From: Eutreptiella sp. 'Long Island Sound 2002'
Taxonomy: Eukaryota; Euglenozoa; Euglenophyceae; Eutreptiales; Eutreptiaceae
Length of the DNA: 64,000 nt
Assembly: GCA_964036045.1 (NCBI GenBank)
Contig: OZ038382.1
Location: 42,300,090 to 42,364,089, forward strand
Direction of reading: 5' to 3'
Below the pieces are notes generated by a model. The model did no database searches. It was given only the letters and a program-made list of their open reading frames with translations, and was not told where the DNA came from. Positions 24,350-39,000 of this stretch are shown here, piece by piece; position 1 is the stretch's first letter; every line of letters starts with the position of its first letter. The translations under genes were made by a program, and so were the position numbers.

Positions 24350-27300
24350 GTGTCGGCAAGTATCACCACACTTCATTATGAAAGCACCTGGCTCTCACAC
24401 CAAGCCATACCATACCATGCCAAGCCAAGCCAGCCATGCCTTGGCTTGACGAGACGAGGCGAGCGAGCGCGCGCGCGCGCGGGGGTGGCGGGGGGTGCAA
24501 TGGCAGTGTGGGTGTGTGGTGGCAGTGGACCAGAGCGAAAACTTCAACGGGTAGGGCCAAAGGTGCCACTTTACGAAAGCACGCGTACAGCCTAGCCAAC
24601 CACCACGCAGCAACCTGAAAATCCAATAAATGTGGCGTACCAAAATGAAATTTTTTGGAAAAATATGGAACATGCCCCTTCTAAGTTTTCTTCTAATGCC
24701 TTCCCGGAACGCTGAAGGGGGAGCTGCAATAACTTGACAGAAAGTCCCGAATTCAATTTTGAGATATTGTGTCGGCAAGTATCACCACACTTCATTATGA
24801 AAGCACCTGGCTCTCACACCAAGCCATACCATACCATGCCAAGCCAAGCTAGCCATGCCTTGGCTTGACGAGACGAGGCGAGCGAGCGCGCGCGCGCGGG
24901 TGGCGGGGGGTGCAATGGCAGTGTGGGTGTGTGGTGGCAGTGGACCAGAGCGAAAACTTCAACGGGTAGGGCGAAAGGTGCCACTTTACGAAAGCACGCG
25001 TACAGCCTAGCCAACCACCACGCAGCAACCTGAAAATCCAATAAATGTGGCGTACCAAAATGAAACTTTTTTGCAAAAATATGGAACATGCCCCTTCTAA
25101 ATTTTCTTCCCGGAACGCTGAAGGGGGAGCTGCAATAACTTGACAGAAAGTCCCGAATTCAATTTTGAGATATTGTGTCGGCAAGTATCACCACACTTCA
25201 TTATGAAAGCACCTGGCTCTCACACCAAGCCATACCATACCATGCCAAGCCAAGCCAGCCATGCCTTGGCTTGACGAGACGAGGCGAGCGAGCGCGCGCG
25301 CGCGGGGGTGGCGGGGGGTGCAATGGCAGTGTGGGTGTGTGGTGGCAGTGGACCAGAGCGAAAACTTCAACGGGTAGGGCGAAAGGTGCCACTTTACGAA
25401 AGCACGCGTACAGCCTAGCCAACCACCACGCAGCAACCTGAAAATCCAATAAATGTGGCGTACTAAAATGAAACTTTTTTGCAAAAATATGGAACATGCC
25501 CCTTCTAAATTTTCTTCTAATGCCTTCCCGGAACGCTGAAGGGGGAGCTGCAATAACTTGACAGAAAGTCCCGAATTCAATTTTGAGATATTGTGTCGGC
25601 AAGTATCACCGCACTTCATTATGAAAGCACCTGGCTCTCACACCAAGCCATACCATACCATGCCAAGCCAAGCCAGCCATGCCTTGGCTTGACGAGACGA
25701 GGCGAGCGAGCGCGCGCGCGCGGGGGTGGCGGGGGGTGCATTGGCAGTGTGGGTGTGTGGTGGCAGTGGACCAGAGCGAAAACTTCAACGGGTAGGGCGA
25801 AAGGTGCCACTTTACGAAAGCACGCGTACAGCCTAGCCAACCACCACGCAGCAACCTGAAAATCCAATAAATGTGGCGTACCAAAATGAAACTTTTTTGC
25901 AAAAATATGGAACATGCCCCTTCTAAATTTTCTTCTAATGCCTTCCCGGAACGCTGAAGGGGGGGCTGCAATAACTTGACAGAAAGTCCCGAATTCAATT
26001 TTGAGATATTGTGTCGGCAAGTATCACCACACTTCATTATGAAAGCACCTGGCTCTCACACCAAGCCATACCATACCATGCCAAGCCAAGCCAGCCATGC
26101 CTTGGCTTGACGAGACGAGGCGGGCGAGCGCGCGCGCGCGGGGGTGGCGGGGGGTGCAATGGCAGTGTGGGTGTGTGGTGGCAGTGGACCAGAGCGAAAA
26201 CTTCAACGGGTAGGGCGAAAGGTGCCACTTTACGAAAGCACGCGTACAGCCTAGACAACCACCACGCAGCAACCTGAAAATCCAATAAATGTGGCTTACC
26301 AAAATGAAACTTTTTTGCAAAAATATGGAACATGCCCCTTCTAAATTGTCGCCTAATGCCTTCCCGGAACGCTGAAGGGGGAGCTGCAATAACTTGACAG
26401 AAAGTCCCGAATTCAATTTTGAGATATTGGGTCGGCAAGTATCACCGCACTTCATTATGAAAGCACCTGGCTCTCACACCAAGCCATACCATACCATGCC
26501 AAGCCAAGCCAGCCATGCCTTGGCTTGACGAGACGAGGCGAGCGAGCGCGCGCGCGCGGGGGTGGCGGGGGGTGCATTGGCAGTGTGGGTGTGTGGTGGC
26601 AGTGGACCAGAGCGAAAACTTCAACGGGTAGGGCGAAAGGTGCCACTTTACGAAAGCACGCGTACAGCCTAGCCAACCACCACGCAGCAACCTGAAAATC
26701 CAATAAATGTGGCGTACCAAAATGAAACTTTTTTGCAAAAATATGGAACATGCCCCTTCTAAATTTTCTTCTAATGCCTTCCCGGAACGCTGAAGGGGGG
26801 GCTGCAATAACTTGACAGAAAGTCCCGAATTCAATTTTGAGATATTGTGTCGGCAAGTATCACCACACTTCATTATGAAAGCACCTGGCTCTCACACCAA
26901 GCCATACCATACCATGCCAGGCCAAGCCAGCCATGCCTTGGCTTGACGAGACGAGGCGGGCGAGCGCGCGCGCGCGGGGGTGGCGGGGGGTGCAATGGCA
27001 GTGTGGGTGTGTGGTGGCAGTGGACCAGAGCGAAAACTTCAACGGGTAGGGCGAAAGGTGCCACTTTACGAAAGCACGCGTACAGCCTAGCCAACCACCA
27101 CGCAGCAACCTGAAAATCCAATAAATGTGGCGTACCAAAATGAAACTTTTTTGCAAAAATATGGAACATGCCCCTTCTAAATTGTCGCCTAATGCCTTCC
27201 CAGAACGCTGAAGGGGGAGCTGCAATAACTTGACAGAAAGTCCCGAATTCAATTTTGAGATATTGGGTCGGCAAGTATCACCGCACTTCATTATGAAAGC

Positions 27301-30300
27301 ACCTGGCTCTCACACCAAGCCATACCATACCATGCCAAGCCAAGCCAGCCACGCCTTGGCTTGACGAGACGAGGCGAGCGAGCGCGCGCGCGCGGGGGTG
27401 GCGGGGGGTGCAATGGCAGTGTGGGTGTGTGGTGGCAGTGGACCAGAGCGAAAACTTCAACGGGTAGGGCGAAAGGTGCCACTTTACGAAAGCACGCGTA
27501 CAGCCTAGCCAACCACCACGCAGCAACCTGAAAATCCAATAAATGTGGCGTACCAAAATGAAACGTTTTTGCAAAAATATGGAACATGCCCCTTCTAAAT
27601 TTTCTTCTAATGCCTTCCCGGAACGCTGAAGGGGGAGCTGCAATAACTTGACAGAAAGTCCCGAATTCAATTTTGAGATATTGTGTCGGCAAGTATCACC
27701 ACACTTCATTATGAAAGCACCTGGCTCTCACACCAAGCCATACCATACCATGCCAAGCCAAGCCAGCCATGCCTTGGCTTGACGAGACGAGGCGAGCGAG
27801 CGCGCGCGCGCGGGGGTGGCGGGGGGTGCAATGGCAGTGTGGGTGTGTGGTGGCAGTGGACCAGAGCGAAAACTTCAACGGGTAGGGCGAAAGGTGCCAC
27901 TTTACGAAAGCACGCATACAGCCTAGCCAACCACCACGCAGCAACCTGAAAATCCAATAAATGTGGCGTACCAAAATGAAACTTTTTTGCAAAAATATGG
28001 AACATGCCCCTTCTAAATTGTCGCCTAATGCCTTCCCGGAACGCTGAAGGGGGAGCTGCAATAACTTGACAGAAAGTCCCGAATTCAATTTTGAGATATT
28101 GTGTCGGCAAGTATCACCGCACTTCATTATGAAAGCACCTGGCTCTCACACCAAGCCATACCATACCATGCCAAGCCAAGCCAGCCATGCCTTGGCTTGA
28201 CGAGACGAGGCGAGCGAGCGCGCGCGCGCGGGGGTGGCGGGGGGTGGAATGGCAGTGTGGGTGTGTGGTGGCAGTGGACCAGAGCGAAAACTTCAACGGG
28301 TAGGGCGAAAGGTGCCACTTTACGAAAGCACGCGTACAGCCTAGCCAACCACCACGCAGCAACCTGAAAATCCAATAAATGTGGCGTACCAAAATGAAAC
28401 TTTTTTGCAAAAATATGGAACATGCCCCTTCTAAATTTTCTTCTAATGCCTTCCCGGAACGCTGAAGGGGGAGCTGCAATAACTTGACAGAAAGTCCCGA
28501 ATTCAATTTTGAGATATTGTGTCGGCAAGTATCACGACACTTCATTATGAAAGCACCTGGCTCTCACACCAAGCCATACCATACCATGCCAAGCCAAGCC
28601 AGCCATGCCTTGGCTTGACGAGACGAGGCGAGCGAGCGGGCGCGCGCGCGGGGGTGGCGGGGGGTGCAATGGCAGTGTGGGTGTGTGGTGGCAGTGGACC
28701 AGAGCGAAAACTTCAACGGGTAGGGCCAAAGGTGCCACTTTACGAAAGCACGCGCACAGCCTAGCCAACCACCACGCAGCAACCTGAAAATCCAATAAAT
28801 GTGGCGTACCAAAATGAAGCTTTTTTGCAAAAATATGGAACATGCCCCTTCTAAGCTTTCTTCTAATGCCTTCCCGGAACGCTGAAGGGGGAGCTGCAAT
28901 AACTTGACAGAAAGTCCCGAATTCAATTTTGAGATATTGTGTCGGCAAGTATCACCACACTTCATTATGAAAGCACCTGGCTCTCACACCAAGCCATACC
29001 ATACCATGCCAAGCCAAGCTAGCCATGCCTTGGCTTGACGAGACGAGGCGAGCGAGCGCGCGCGCGCGGGTGGCGGGGGGTGCAATGGCAGTGTGGGTGT
29101 GTGGTGGCAGTGGACCAGAGCAAAAACTTCAACGGGTAGGGCGAAAGGTGCCACTTTACGAAAGCACGCGTACAGCCTAGCCAACCACCACGCAGCAACC
29201 TGAAAATCCAATAAATGTGGCGTACCAAAATGAAACTTTTTTGCAAAAATATGGAACATGCCCCTTCTAAATTTTCTTCCCGGAACGCTGAAGGGGGAGC
29301 TGCAATAACTTGACAGAAAGTCCCGAATTCAATTTTGAGATATTGTGTCGGCAAGTATCACCACACTTCATTATGAAAGCACCTGGCTCTCACACCCAGC
29401 CATACCATACCATGCCAAGCCAAGCCAGCCATGCCTTGGCTTGACGAGACGAGGCGAGCGAGCGCGCGCGCGCGGGGGTGGCGGGGGGTGCAATGGCAGT
29501 GTGGGTGTGTGGTGGCAGTGGACCAGAGCGAAAACTTCAACGGGTAGGGCGAAAGGTGCCACTTTACGAAGGCACGCGTACAGCCTAGCCAACCACCACG
29601 CAGCAACCTGAAAATCCAATAAATGTGGCGTACCAAAATGAAACTTTTTTGCAAAAATATGGAACATGCCCCTTCTAAATTGTCGCCTAATGCCTTCCCG
29701 GAACGCTGAAGGGGGAGCTGCAATAACTTGACAGAAAGTCCCGAATTCAATTTTGAGATATTGTGTCGGCAAGTATCACCGCACTTCATTATGAAAGCAC
29801 CTGGCTCTCACACCAAGCCATACCATACCATGCCAAGCCAAGCCAGCCATGCCTTGGCTTGACGAGACGAGGCGAGCGAGCGCGCGCGCGCGGGGGTGGC
29901 GGGGGGTGCATTGGCAGTGTTGGTGTGTGGTGGCAGTGGACCAGAGCGAAAACTTCAACGGGTAGGGCGAAAGGTGCCACTTTACGAAAGCACGCGTACA
30001 GCCTAGCCAACCACCACGCAGCAACCTGAAAATCCAATAAATGTGGCGTACCAAAATGAAACTTTTTTGCAAAAATATGGAACATGCCTCTTCTAAATTT
30101 TCTTCTAATGCCTTCCCGGAACGCTGAAGGGGGAGCTGCAATAACTTGACAGAAAGTCCCGAATTCAATTTTGAGATATTGTGTCGGCAAGTATCACCAC
30201 ACTTCATTATGAAAGCACCTGGCTCTCACACCAAGCCATACCATACCATGCCAAGCCAAGCCAGCCATGCCTTGGCTTGACGAGACGAGGCGAGCGAGCG

Positions 30301-33300
30301 CGCGCGCGCGGGGGTGGCGGGGGGTGCAATGGCAGTGTGGGTGTGTGGTGGCAGTGGACCAGAGCGAAAACTTCAACGGGTAGGGCGAAAGGTGCCACCT
30401 TACGAAAGCACGCGTACAGCCTAGCCAACCACCACGCAGCAACCTAAAAATCCAATAAATGTGGCGTACCAAAATGAAACTTTTTTGCAAAAATATGGAA
30501 CATGCCCCTTCTAAATTGTCGCCTAATGCCTTCCCGGAACGCTGAAGGGGGAGCTGCAATAACTTGACAGAAAGTCCCGAATTCAATTTTGAGATATTGT
30601 GTCGGCAAGTATCACCGCACTTCATTATGAAAGCACCTGGCTCTCACACCAAGCCATACCATACCATGCCAAGCCAAGCCAGCCATGCCTTGGCTTGACG
30701 AGACGAGGCGAGCGAGCGCGCGCGCGCGGGGGTGGCGGGGGGTGCATTGGCAGTGTTGGTGTGTGGTGGCAGTGGACCAGAGCGAAAACTTCAACGGGTA
30801 GGGCGAAAGGTGCCACTTTACGAAAGCACGCGTACAGCCTAGCCAACCACCACGCAGCAACCTGAAAATCCAATAAATGTGGCGTACCAAAATGAAACTT
30901 TTTTGCAAAAATATGGAACATGCCCCTTCTAAATTTTCTTCTAATGCCTTCCCGGAACGCTGAAGGGGGAGCTGCAATAACTTGACAGAAAGTCCCGAAT
31001 TCAATTTTGAGATATTGTGTCGGCAAGTATCACCGCACTTCATTATGAAAGCACCTGGCTCTCACACCAAGCCATACCATACCATGCCAAGCCAAGCCAG
31101 CCATGCCTTGGCTTGACGAGACGAGGCGAGCGAGCGCGCGCGCGCGGGGGTGGCGGGGGGTGCATTGGCAGTGTGGGTGTGTGGTGGCAGTGGACCAGAG
31201 CGGAAACTTCAACGGGTAGGGCGAAAGGTGCCACTTTACGAAAGCACGCGTACAGCCTAGCCAACCACCACGCAGCAACCTGAAAGTCCAATAAATGTGG
31301 CGTACCAAAATGAAACTTTTTTGCAAAAATATGGAACATGCCCCTTCTAAATTTTCTTCTAATGCCTTCCCGGAACGCTGAAGGGGGGGCTGCAATAACT
31401 TGACAGAAAGTCCCGAATTCAATTTTGAGATATTGTGTCGGCAAGTATCACCACACTTCATTATGAAAGCACCTGGCTCTCACACCAAGCCATACCATAC
31501 CATGCCAAGCCAAGCCAGCCATGCCTTGGCTTGACGAGACGAGGCGAGCGAGCGCGCGCGCGCGGGGGTGGCGGGGGGTGCAATGGCAGTGTGGGTGTGT
31601 GGTGGCAGTGGACCAGAGCGAAAACTTCAACGGGTAGGGCGAAAGGTGCCACTTTACGAAAGCACGCGTACAGCCTAGCCAACCACCACGCAGCAACCTG
31701 AAAATCCAATAAATGTGGCGTACCAAAATGAAACTTTTTTGCAAAAATATGGAACATGCCCCTTCTAAATTGTCGCCTAATGCCTTCCCGGAACGCTGAA
31801 GGGGGAGCTGCAATAACTTGACAGAAAGTCCCGAATTCAATTTTGAGATATTGGGTCGGCAAGTATCACCGCACTTCATTATGAAAGCACCTGGCTCTCA
31901 CACCAAGCCATACCATACCATGCCAAGCCAAGCCAGCCACGCCTTGGCTTGACGAGACGAGGCGAGCGAGCGCGCGCGCGCGGGGGTGGCGGGGGGTGCA
32001 ATGGCAGTGTGGGTGTGTGGTGGCAGTGGACCAGAGCGAAAACTTCAACGGGTAGGGCGAAAGGTGCCACTTTACGAGAGCACGCGTACAGCCTAGCCAA
32101 CCACCACGCAGCAACCTGAAAATCCAATAAATGTGGCGTACCAAAATGAAACTTTTTTGCAAAAATATGGAACATGCCCCTTCTAAATTTTCTTCTAATG
32201 CCTTCCCGGAACGCTGAAGGGGGAGCTGCAATAACTTGACAGAAAGTCCCGAATTCAATTTTGAGATATTGTGTCGGCAAGTATCACCACACTTCATTAT
32301 GAAAGCACCTGGCTCTCACACCAAGCCATACCATACCATGCCAAGCCAAGCCAGCCATGCCTTGGCTTGACGAGACGAGGCGAGCGAGCGCGCGCGCGCG
32401 GGGGTGGCGGGGGGTGCAATGGCAGTGTGGGTGTGTGGTGGCAGTGGACCAGAGCGAAAACTTCAACGGGTAGGGCGAAAGGTGCCACTTTACGAAAGCA
32501 CGCATACAGCCTAGCCAACCACCACGCAGCAACCTGAAAATCCAATAAATGTGGCGTACCAAAATGAAACTTTTTTGCAAAAATATGGAACATGCCCCTT
32601 CTAAATTGTCGCCTAATGCCTTCCCGGAACGCTGAAGGGGGAGCTGCAATAACTTGACAGAAAGTCCCGAATTCAATTTTGAGATATTGTGTCGGCAAGT
32701 ATCACCGCACTTCATTATGAAAGCACCTGGCTCTCACACCAAGCCATACCATACCATGCCAAGCCAAGCCAGCCATGCCTTGGCTTGACGAGACGAGGCG
32801 AGCGAGCGCGCGCGCGCGGGGGTGGCGGGGGGTGCAATGGCAGTGTGGGTGTGTGGTGGCAGTGGACCAGAGCGAAAACTTCAACGGGTAGGGCGAAAGG
32901 TGCCACTTTACGAAAGCACGCGTACAGCCTAGCCAACCACCACGCAGCAACCTGAAAATCCAATAAATGTGGCGTACCAAAATGAAACTTTTTTGCAAAA
33001 ATATGGAACATGCCCCTTCTAAATTTTCTTCTAATGCCTTCCCGGAACGCTGAAGGGGGAGCTGCAATAACTTGACAGAAAGTCCCGAATTCAATTTTGA
33101 GATATTGTGTCGGCAAGTATCACGACACTTCATTATGAAAGCACCTGGCTCTCACACCAAGCCATACCATACCATGCCAAGCCAAGCCAGCCATGCCTTG
33201 GCTTGACGAGACGAGGCGAGCGAGCGGGCGCGCGCGCGGGGGTGGCGGGGGGTGCAATGGCAGTGTGGGTGTGTGGTGGCAGTGGACCAGAGCGAAAACT

Positions 33301-36024
33301 TCAACGGGTAGGGCCAAAGGTGCCACTTTACGAAAGCACGCGCACAGCCTAGCCAACCACCACGCAGCAACCTGAAAATCCAATAAATGTGGCGTACCAA
33401 AATGAAGCTTTTTTGCAAAAATATGGAACATGCCCCTTCTAAGTTTTCTTCTAATGCCTTCCCGGAACGCTGAAGGGGGAGCTGCAATAACTTGACAGAA
33501 AGTCCCGAATTCAATTTTGAGATATTGTGTCGGCAAGTATCACCACACTTCATTATGAAAGCACCTGGCTCTCACACCAAGCCATACCATACCATGCCAA
33601 GCCAAGCTAGCCATGCCTTGGCTTGACGAGACGAGGCGAGCGAGCGCGCGCGCGCGGGTGGCGGGGGGTGCAATGGCAGTGTGGGTGTGTGGTGGCAGTG
33701 GACCAGAGCAAAAACTTCAACGGGTAGGGCGAAAGGTGCCACTTTACGAAAGCACGCGTACAGCCTAGCCAACCACCACGCAGCAACCTGAAAATCCAAT
33801 AAATGTGGCGTACCAAAATGAAACTTTTTTGCAAAAATATGGAACATGCCCCTTCTAAATTTTCTTCCCGGAACGCTGAAGGGGGAGCTGCAATAACTTG
33901 ACAGAAAGTCCCGAATTCAATTTTGAGATATTGTGTCGGCAAGTATCACCACACTTCATTATGAAAGCACCTGGCTCTCACACCCAGCCATACCATACCA
34001 TGCCAAGCCAAGCCAGCCATGCCTTGGCTTGACGAGACGAGGCGAGCGAGCGCGCGCGCGCGGGGGTGGCGGGGGGTGCAATGGCAGTGTGGGTGTGTGG
34101 TGGCAGTGGACCAGAGCGAAAACTTCAACGGGTAGGGCGAAAGGTGCCACTTTACGAAAGCACGCGTACAGCCTAGCCAACCACCACGCAGCAACCTGAA
34201 AATCCAATAAATGTGGCGTACTAAAATGAAACTTTTTTGCAAAAATATGGAACATGCCCCTTCTAAATTGTCGCCTCATGCCTTCCGGGAACGCTGAAGG
34301 GGGAGCTGCAATAACTTGACAGAAAGTCCCGAATTCAATTTTGAGATATTGTGTCGGCAAGTATCACCGCACTTCATTATGAAAGCACCTGGCTCTCACA
34401 CCAAGCCATACCATACCATGCCAAGCCAAGCCAGCCATGCCTTGGCTTGACGAGACGAGGCGAGCGAGCGCGCGCGCGCGGGGGTGGCGGGGGGTGCATT
34501 GGCAGTGTTGGTGTGTGGTGGCAGTGGACCAGAGCGAAAACTTCAACGGGTAGGGCGAAAGGTGCCACTTTACGAAAGCACGCGTACAGCCTAGCCAACC
34601 ACCACGCAGCAACCTGAAAATCCAATAAATGTGGCGTACCAAAATGAAACTTTTTTGCAAAAATATGGAACATGCCCCTTCTAAATTTTCTTCTAATGCC
34701 TTCCCGGAACGCTGAAGGGGGAGCTGCAATAACTTGACAGAAAGTCCCGAATTCAATTTTGAGATATTGTGTCGGCAAGTATCACCACACTTCATTATGA
34801 AAGCACCTGGCTCTCACACCAAGCCATACCATACCATGCCAAGCCAAGCCAGCCATGCCTTGGCTTGACGAGACGAGGCGAGCGAGCGCGCGCGCGCGGG
34901 GGTGGCGGGGGGTGCAATGGCAGTGTGGGTGTGTGGTGGCAGTGGACCAGAGCGAAAACTTCAACGGGTAGGGCGAAAGGTGCCACCTTACGAAAGCACG
35001 CGTACAGCCTAGCCAACCACCACGCAGCAACCTGAAAATCCAATAAATGTGGCGTACCAAAATGAAACTTTTTTGCAAAAATATGGAACATGCCCCTTCT
35101 AAATTGTCGCCTAATGCCTTCCCGGAACGCTGAAGGGGGAGCTGCAATAACTTGACAGAAAGTCCCGAATTCAATTTTGAGATATTGTGTCGGCAAGTAT
35201 CACCGCACTTCATTATGAAAGCCCCTGGCTCACACACCAAGCCATACCATACCATGCCAAGCCAAGCCAGCCACGCCTTGGCTTGACGAGACGAGGCGAG
35301 CGAGCGCGCGCCCGCGGGGGTGGCGGGGGGTGCAATGGCAGTGTGGGTGTGTGGTGGCAGTGGACCAGAGCGAAAACTTCAACGGGTAGGGCAAAAGGTG
35401 CCACTTTACGAAAGCACGCGTACAGCCTAGCCAACCACCACGCAGCAACCTGAAAATCCAATAAATGTGGCGTACCAAAATGAAACTTTTTTGCAAAAAT
35501 ATGGAACATGCCCCTTCTAAATTTTCTTCTAATGCCTTCCCGGAACGCTGAAGGGGGAGCTGCAATAACTTGACAGAAAGTCCCGAATTCAATTTTGAGA
35601 TATTGTGTCGGCAAGTATCACCACACTTCATTATGAAAGCACCTGGCTCTCACACCAAGCCATACCATACCATGCCAAGCCAAGCCAGCCATGCCTTGGC
35701 TTGACGAGACGAGGCGAGCGAGCGCGCGCGCGCGGGGGTGGCGGGGGGTGCAATGGCAGTGTGGGTGTGTGGTGGCAGTGGACCAGAGCGAAAACTTCAA
35801 CGGGTAGGGCGAAAGGTGCCACTTTACGAAAGCACGCATACAGCCTAGCCAACCACCACGCAGCAACCTGAAAATCCAATAAAATGTGGCGTACCAAAAT
35901 GAAACTTTTTTGCAAAAATATGGAACATGCCCCTTCTAAATTGTCGCCTAATGCCTTCCCGGAACGCTGAAAGGGGAAGCTGCAATAACTTGACAGAAAG
36001 TCCCGAATTCAATTTTGAGATATT
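24350..36024. repeat. Higher-order repeat C, 10/11/7-monomer copies (full period 4588 bp)
   Basis: Three successive copies begin at 24350, 28519 and 33107. Copies two and three share GCGAGCGGGCG, ATCACGACAC, ACGCGCACAGC and GAAGCTTTTTTG at their first unit, AAGCTAGCCATG plus a short CG run at the second, and CACACCCAGCC at the third, all exactly 4588 bp apart. The first copy has 10 units, the second 11 and the third about 7: marks of 31853 and 32271 reappear at 35187 and 35605, directly after the counterpart of 30181. This is the expected trace of unequal exchange. Confidence 0.85.
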
Positions 36025-39000
36025 GTGTCGGCAAGTATCACCGCACTTCATTATGAAAGCACCTGGCTCTCACACCAAGCCATACCATACCATGCCAAGC
36101 CAAGCCAGCCATGCCTTGGCTTGACGAGACGAGGCGGGCGAGCGCGCGCGCGCGGGGGTGGCGGGGGGTGCAATGGCAGTGTGGGTTTGTGGTGGCAGTG
36201 GACCAGAGCAAAAACTTCAACGGGTAGGGCGAAAGGTGCCACTTTACGAAAGCACGCGTACAGCCTAGCCAACCACCACGCAGCAACCTGAAAATCCAAT
36301 AAATGTGGCGTACCAAAATGAAACTTTTTTGCAAAAATATGGAACATGCCCCTTCTAAATTTCCTTCTAATGCCTTCCCGGAACGCTGAAGGGGGAGCTG
36401 CAATAACTTGACAGAAAGTCCCGAATTCAATTTTGAGATATTGTGTCGGCAAGTATCACCACACTTCATTATGAAAGCACCTGGCTCTCACACCAAGCCA
36501 TACCATACCATGCCAAGCCAAGCCAGCCATGCCTTGGCTTGACGAGACGAGGCGAGCGAGCGCGCGCGCGCAGGGGTGGCGGGGGGTGCAATGGCAGTGT
36601 GGGTGTGTGGTGGCAGTGGACCAGAGCGAAAACTTCAACGGGTAGGGCGAAAGGTGCCACTTTACGAAAGCACGCGTACAGCCTAGCCAACCACCACGCA
36701 GCAACCTGAAAATCCAATAAATGTGGCGTACCAAAATGAAACTTTTTTGCAAAAATATGGAACATGCCCCTTCTAAATTTTCTTCTAATGCCTTCCCGGA
36801 ACGCTGAAGGGGGAGCTGCAATAACTTGACAGAAAGTCCCGAATTCAATTTTGAGATATTGTGTCGGCAAGTATCACCGCACTTCATTATGAAAGCACCT
36901 GGCTCTCACACCAAGCCATACCATACCATGCCAAGCCAAGCCAGCCATGCCTTGGCTTGACGAGACGTGGCGAGCGAGCGCGCGCGCGCGGGGGTGGCGG
37001 GGGGTGCAATGGCAGTGTGGGTGTGTGGTGGCAGTGGACCAGAGCGAAAACTTCAACGGGTAGGGCGAAAGGTGCCACTTTACGAAAGCACGCGTACAGC
37101 CTAGCCAACCACCGCGCAGCAACCTGAAAATCCAATAAATGTGGCGTACCAAAATGAAACTTTTTTGCAAAAATATGGAACATGCCCCTTCTAAATTTTC
37201 TTCTAATGCCTTCCCGGAACGCTGAAGGGGGAGCTGCAATAACTTGACAGAAAGTCCCGAATTCAATGTTGAGATATTGTGTCGGCAAGTATCACCACAC
37301 TTCATTATGAAAGCTCCTGGCTCTCACACCAAGCCATACCATACCATGCCAAGCCAAGCCAGCCATGCCTTGGCTTGACGAGACGAGGCGAGCGAGCGCG
37401 CGCGCGCGGGGGTGGCGGGGGGTGCAATGGCAGTGTGGGTGTGTGGTGGCAGTGGACCAGAGCGAAAACTTCAACGGGTAGGGCGAAAGGTGCCACTTTA
37501 CGAAAGCACGCGTACAGCCTAGCCAACCACCACGCAGCAACCTGAAAATCCAATAAATGTGGCGTACCAAAATGAAACTTTTTTGCAAAAATATGGAACA
37601 TGCCCCTTCTAAATTGTCGCCTAATGCCTTCCCGGAACGCTGAAGGGGGAGCTGCAATAACTTGACAGAAAGTCCCGAATTCAAGTTTGAGATATTGTGT
37701 CGGCAAGCATCACCGCACTTCATTATGAAAGCACCTGGCTCTCACACCAAGCCATACCATACCATGCCAAGCCAAGCCAGCCATGCCTTGGCTTGACGAG
37801 ACGAGGCGAGCGAGCGCGCGCGTGCGGGGGTGGCGGGGGGTGCAATGGCAGTGTGGGTGTGTGGTGGCAGTGGACCAGAGCGAAAACTTCAACGGGTAGG
37901 GCGAAAGGTGCCACTTTACGAAAGCACGCGTACAGCCTAGCCAACCACCACGCGGCAACCTGAAAATCCAATAAATGTGGCGTACCAAAATGAAACTTTT
38001 TTGCAAAAATATGGAACATGCCCCTTCTAAATTTTCTTCTAATGCCTTCCCGGAACGCTGAAGGGGGAGCTGCAATAACTTGACAGAAAGTGCCGAATTC
38101 AATTTTGAGATATTGTGTCGGCAAGTATCACCACACTTCATTATGAAAGCACCTGGCTCTCACACCAAGCCATACCATACCATGCCAAGCCAAGCCAGCC
38201 ATGCCTTGGCTTGACGAGACGAGGCGAGCGAGCGAGCGCGCGCGCGCGGGGGTGGCGGGGGGTGCAATGGCAGTTTGGGTGTGTGGTGGCAGTGGACCAG
38301 AGCGAAAACTTCAACGGGTAGGGCGAAAGGTGCCACTTTACGAAAGCACGCGTACAGCCTAGCCAACCACCACGCAGCAACCTGAAAATCCAATAAATGT
38401 CGCGTACCAAAATGAAACTTTTTTGCAAAAATATGGAACATGCCCCTTCTAAATTTTCTTCTAATGCCTTCCCGGAACGCTGAAGGGGGAGCTGCAATAA
38501 CTTGACAGAAAGTCCCGAATTCAATTTTGAGATATTGTGTCGGCAAGTATCACCACACTTCATTATGAAAGCACCTGGCTCTCACACCAAGCCATACCAT
38601 ACCATGCCAAGCCAAGCCAGCCATGCCTTGGCTTGACGAGACGAGGCGAGCGAGCGCGCGCGCGCGGGGGTGGCGGGGGGTGCAATGGCAGTGTGGGTGT
38701 GTGGTGGCAGTGGACCAGAGCGAAAACTTCAACGGGTAGGGCGAAAGGTGCCACTTTACGAAAGCACGCGTACAGCCTAGCCAACCACCACGCAGCAACC
38801 TGAAAATCCAATAAATGTGGCGTACCAAAATGAAGCTTTTTTGCAAAAATATGGAACATGCCCCTTCTAAATTGTCGCCTAATGCCTTCCCGGAACGCTG
38901 AAAGGGGAGATGCAATAACTTGACAGAAAGTCCCGAATTCAATTTTGAGATATTGTGTCGGCAAGTATCACCGCACTTCATTATGAAAGCACCTGGCTCT

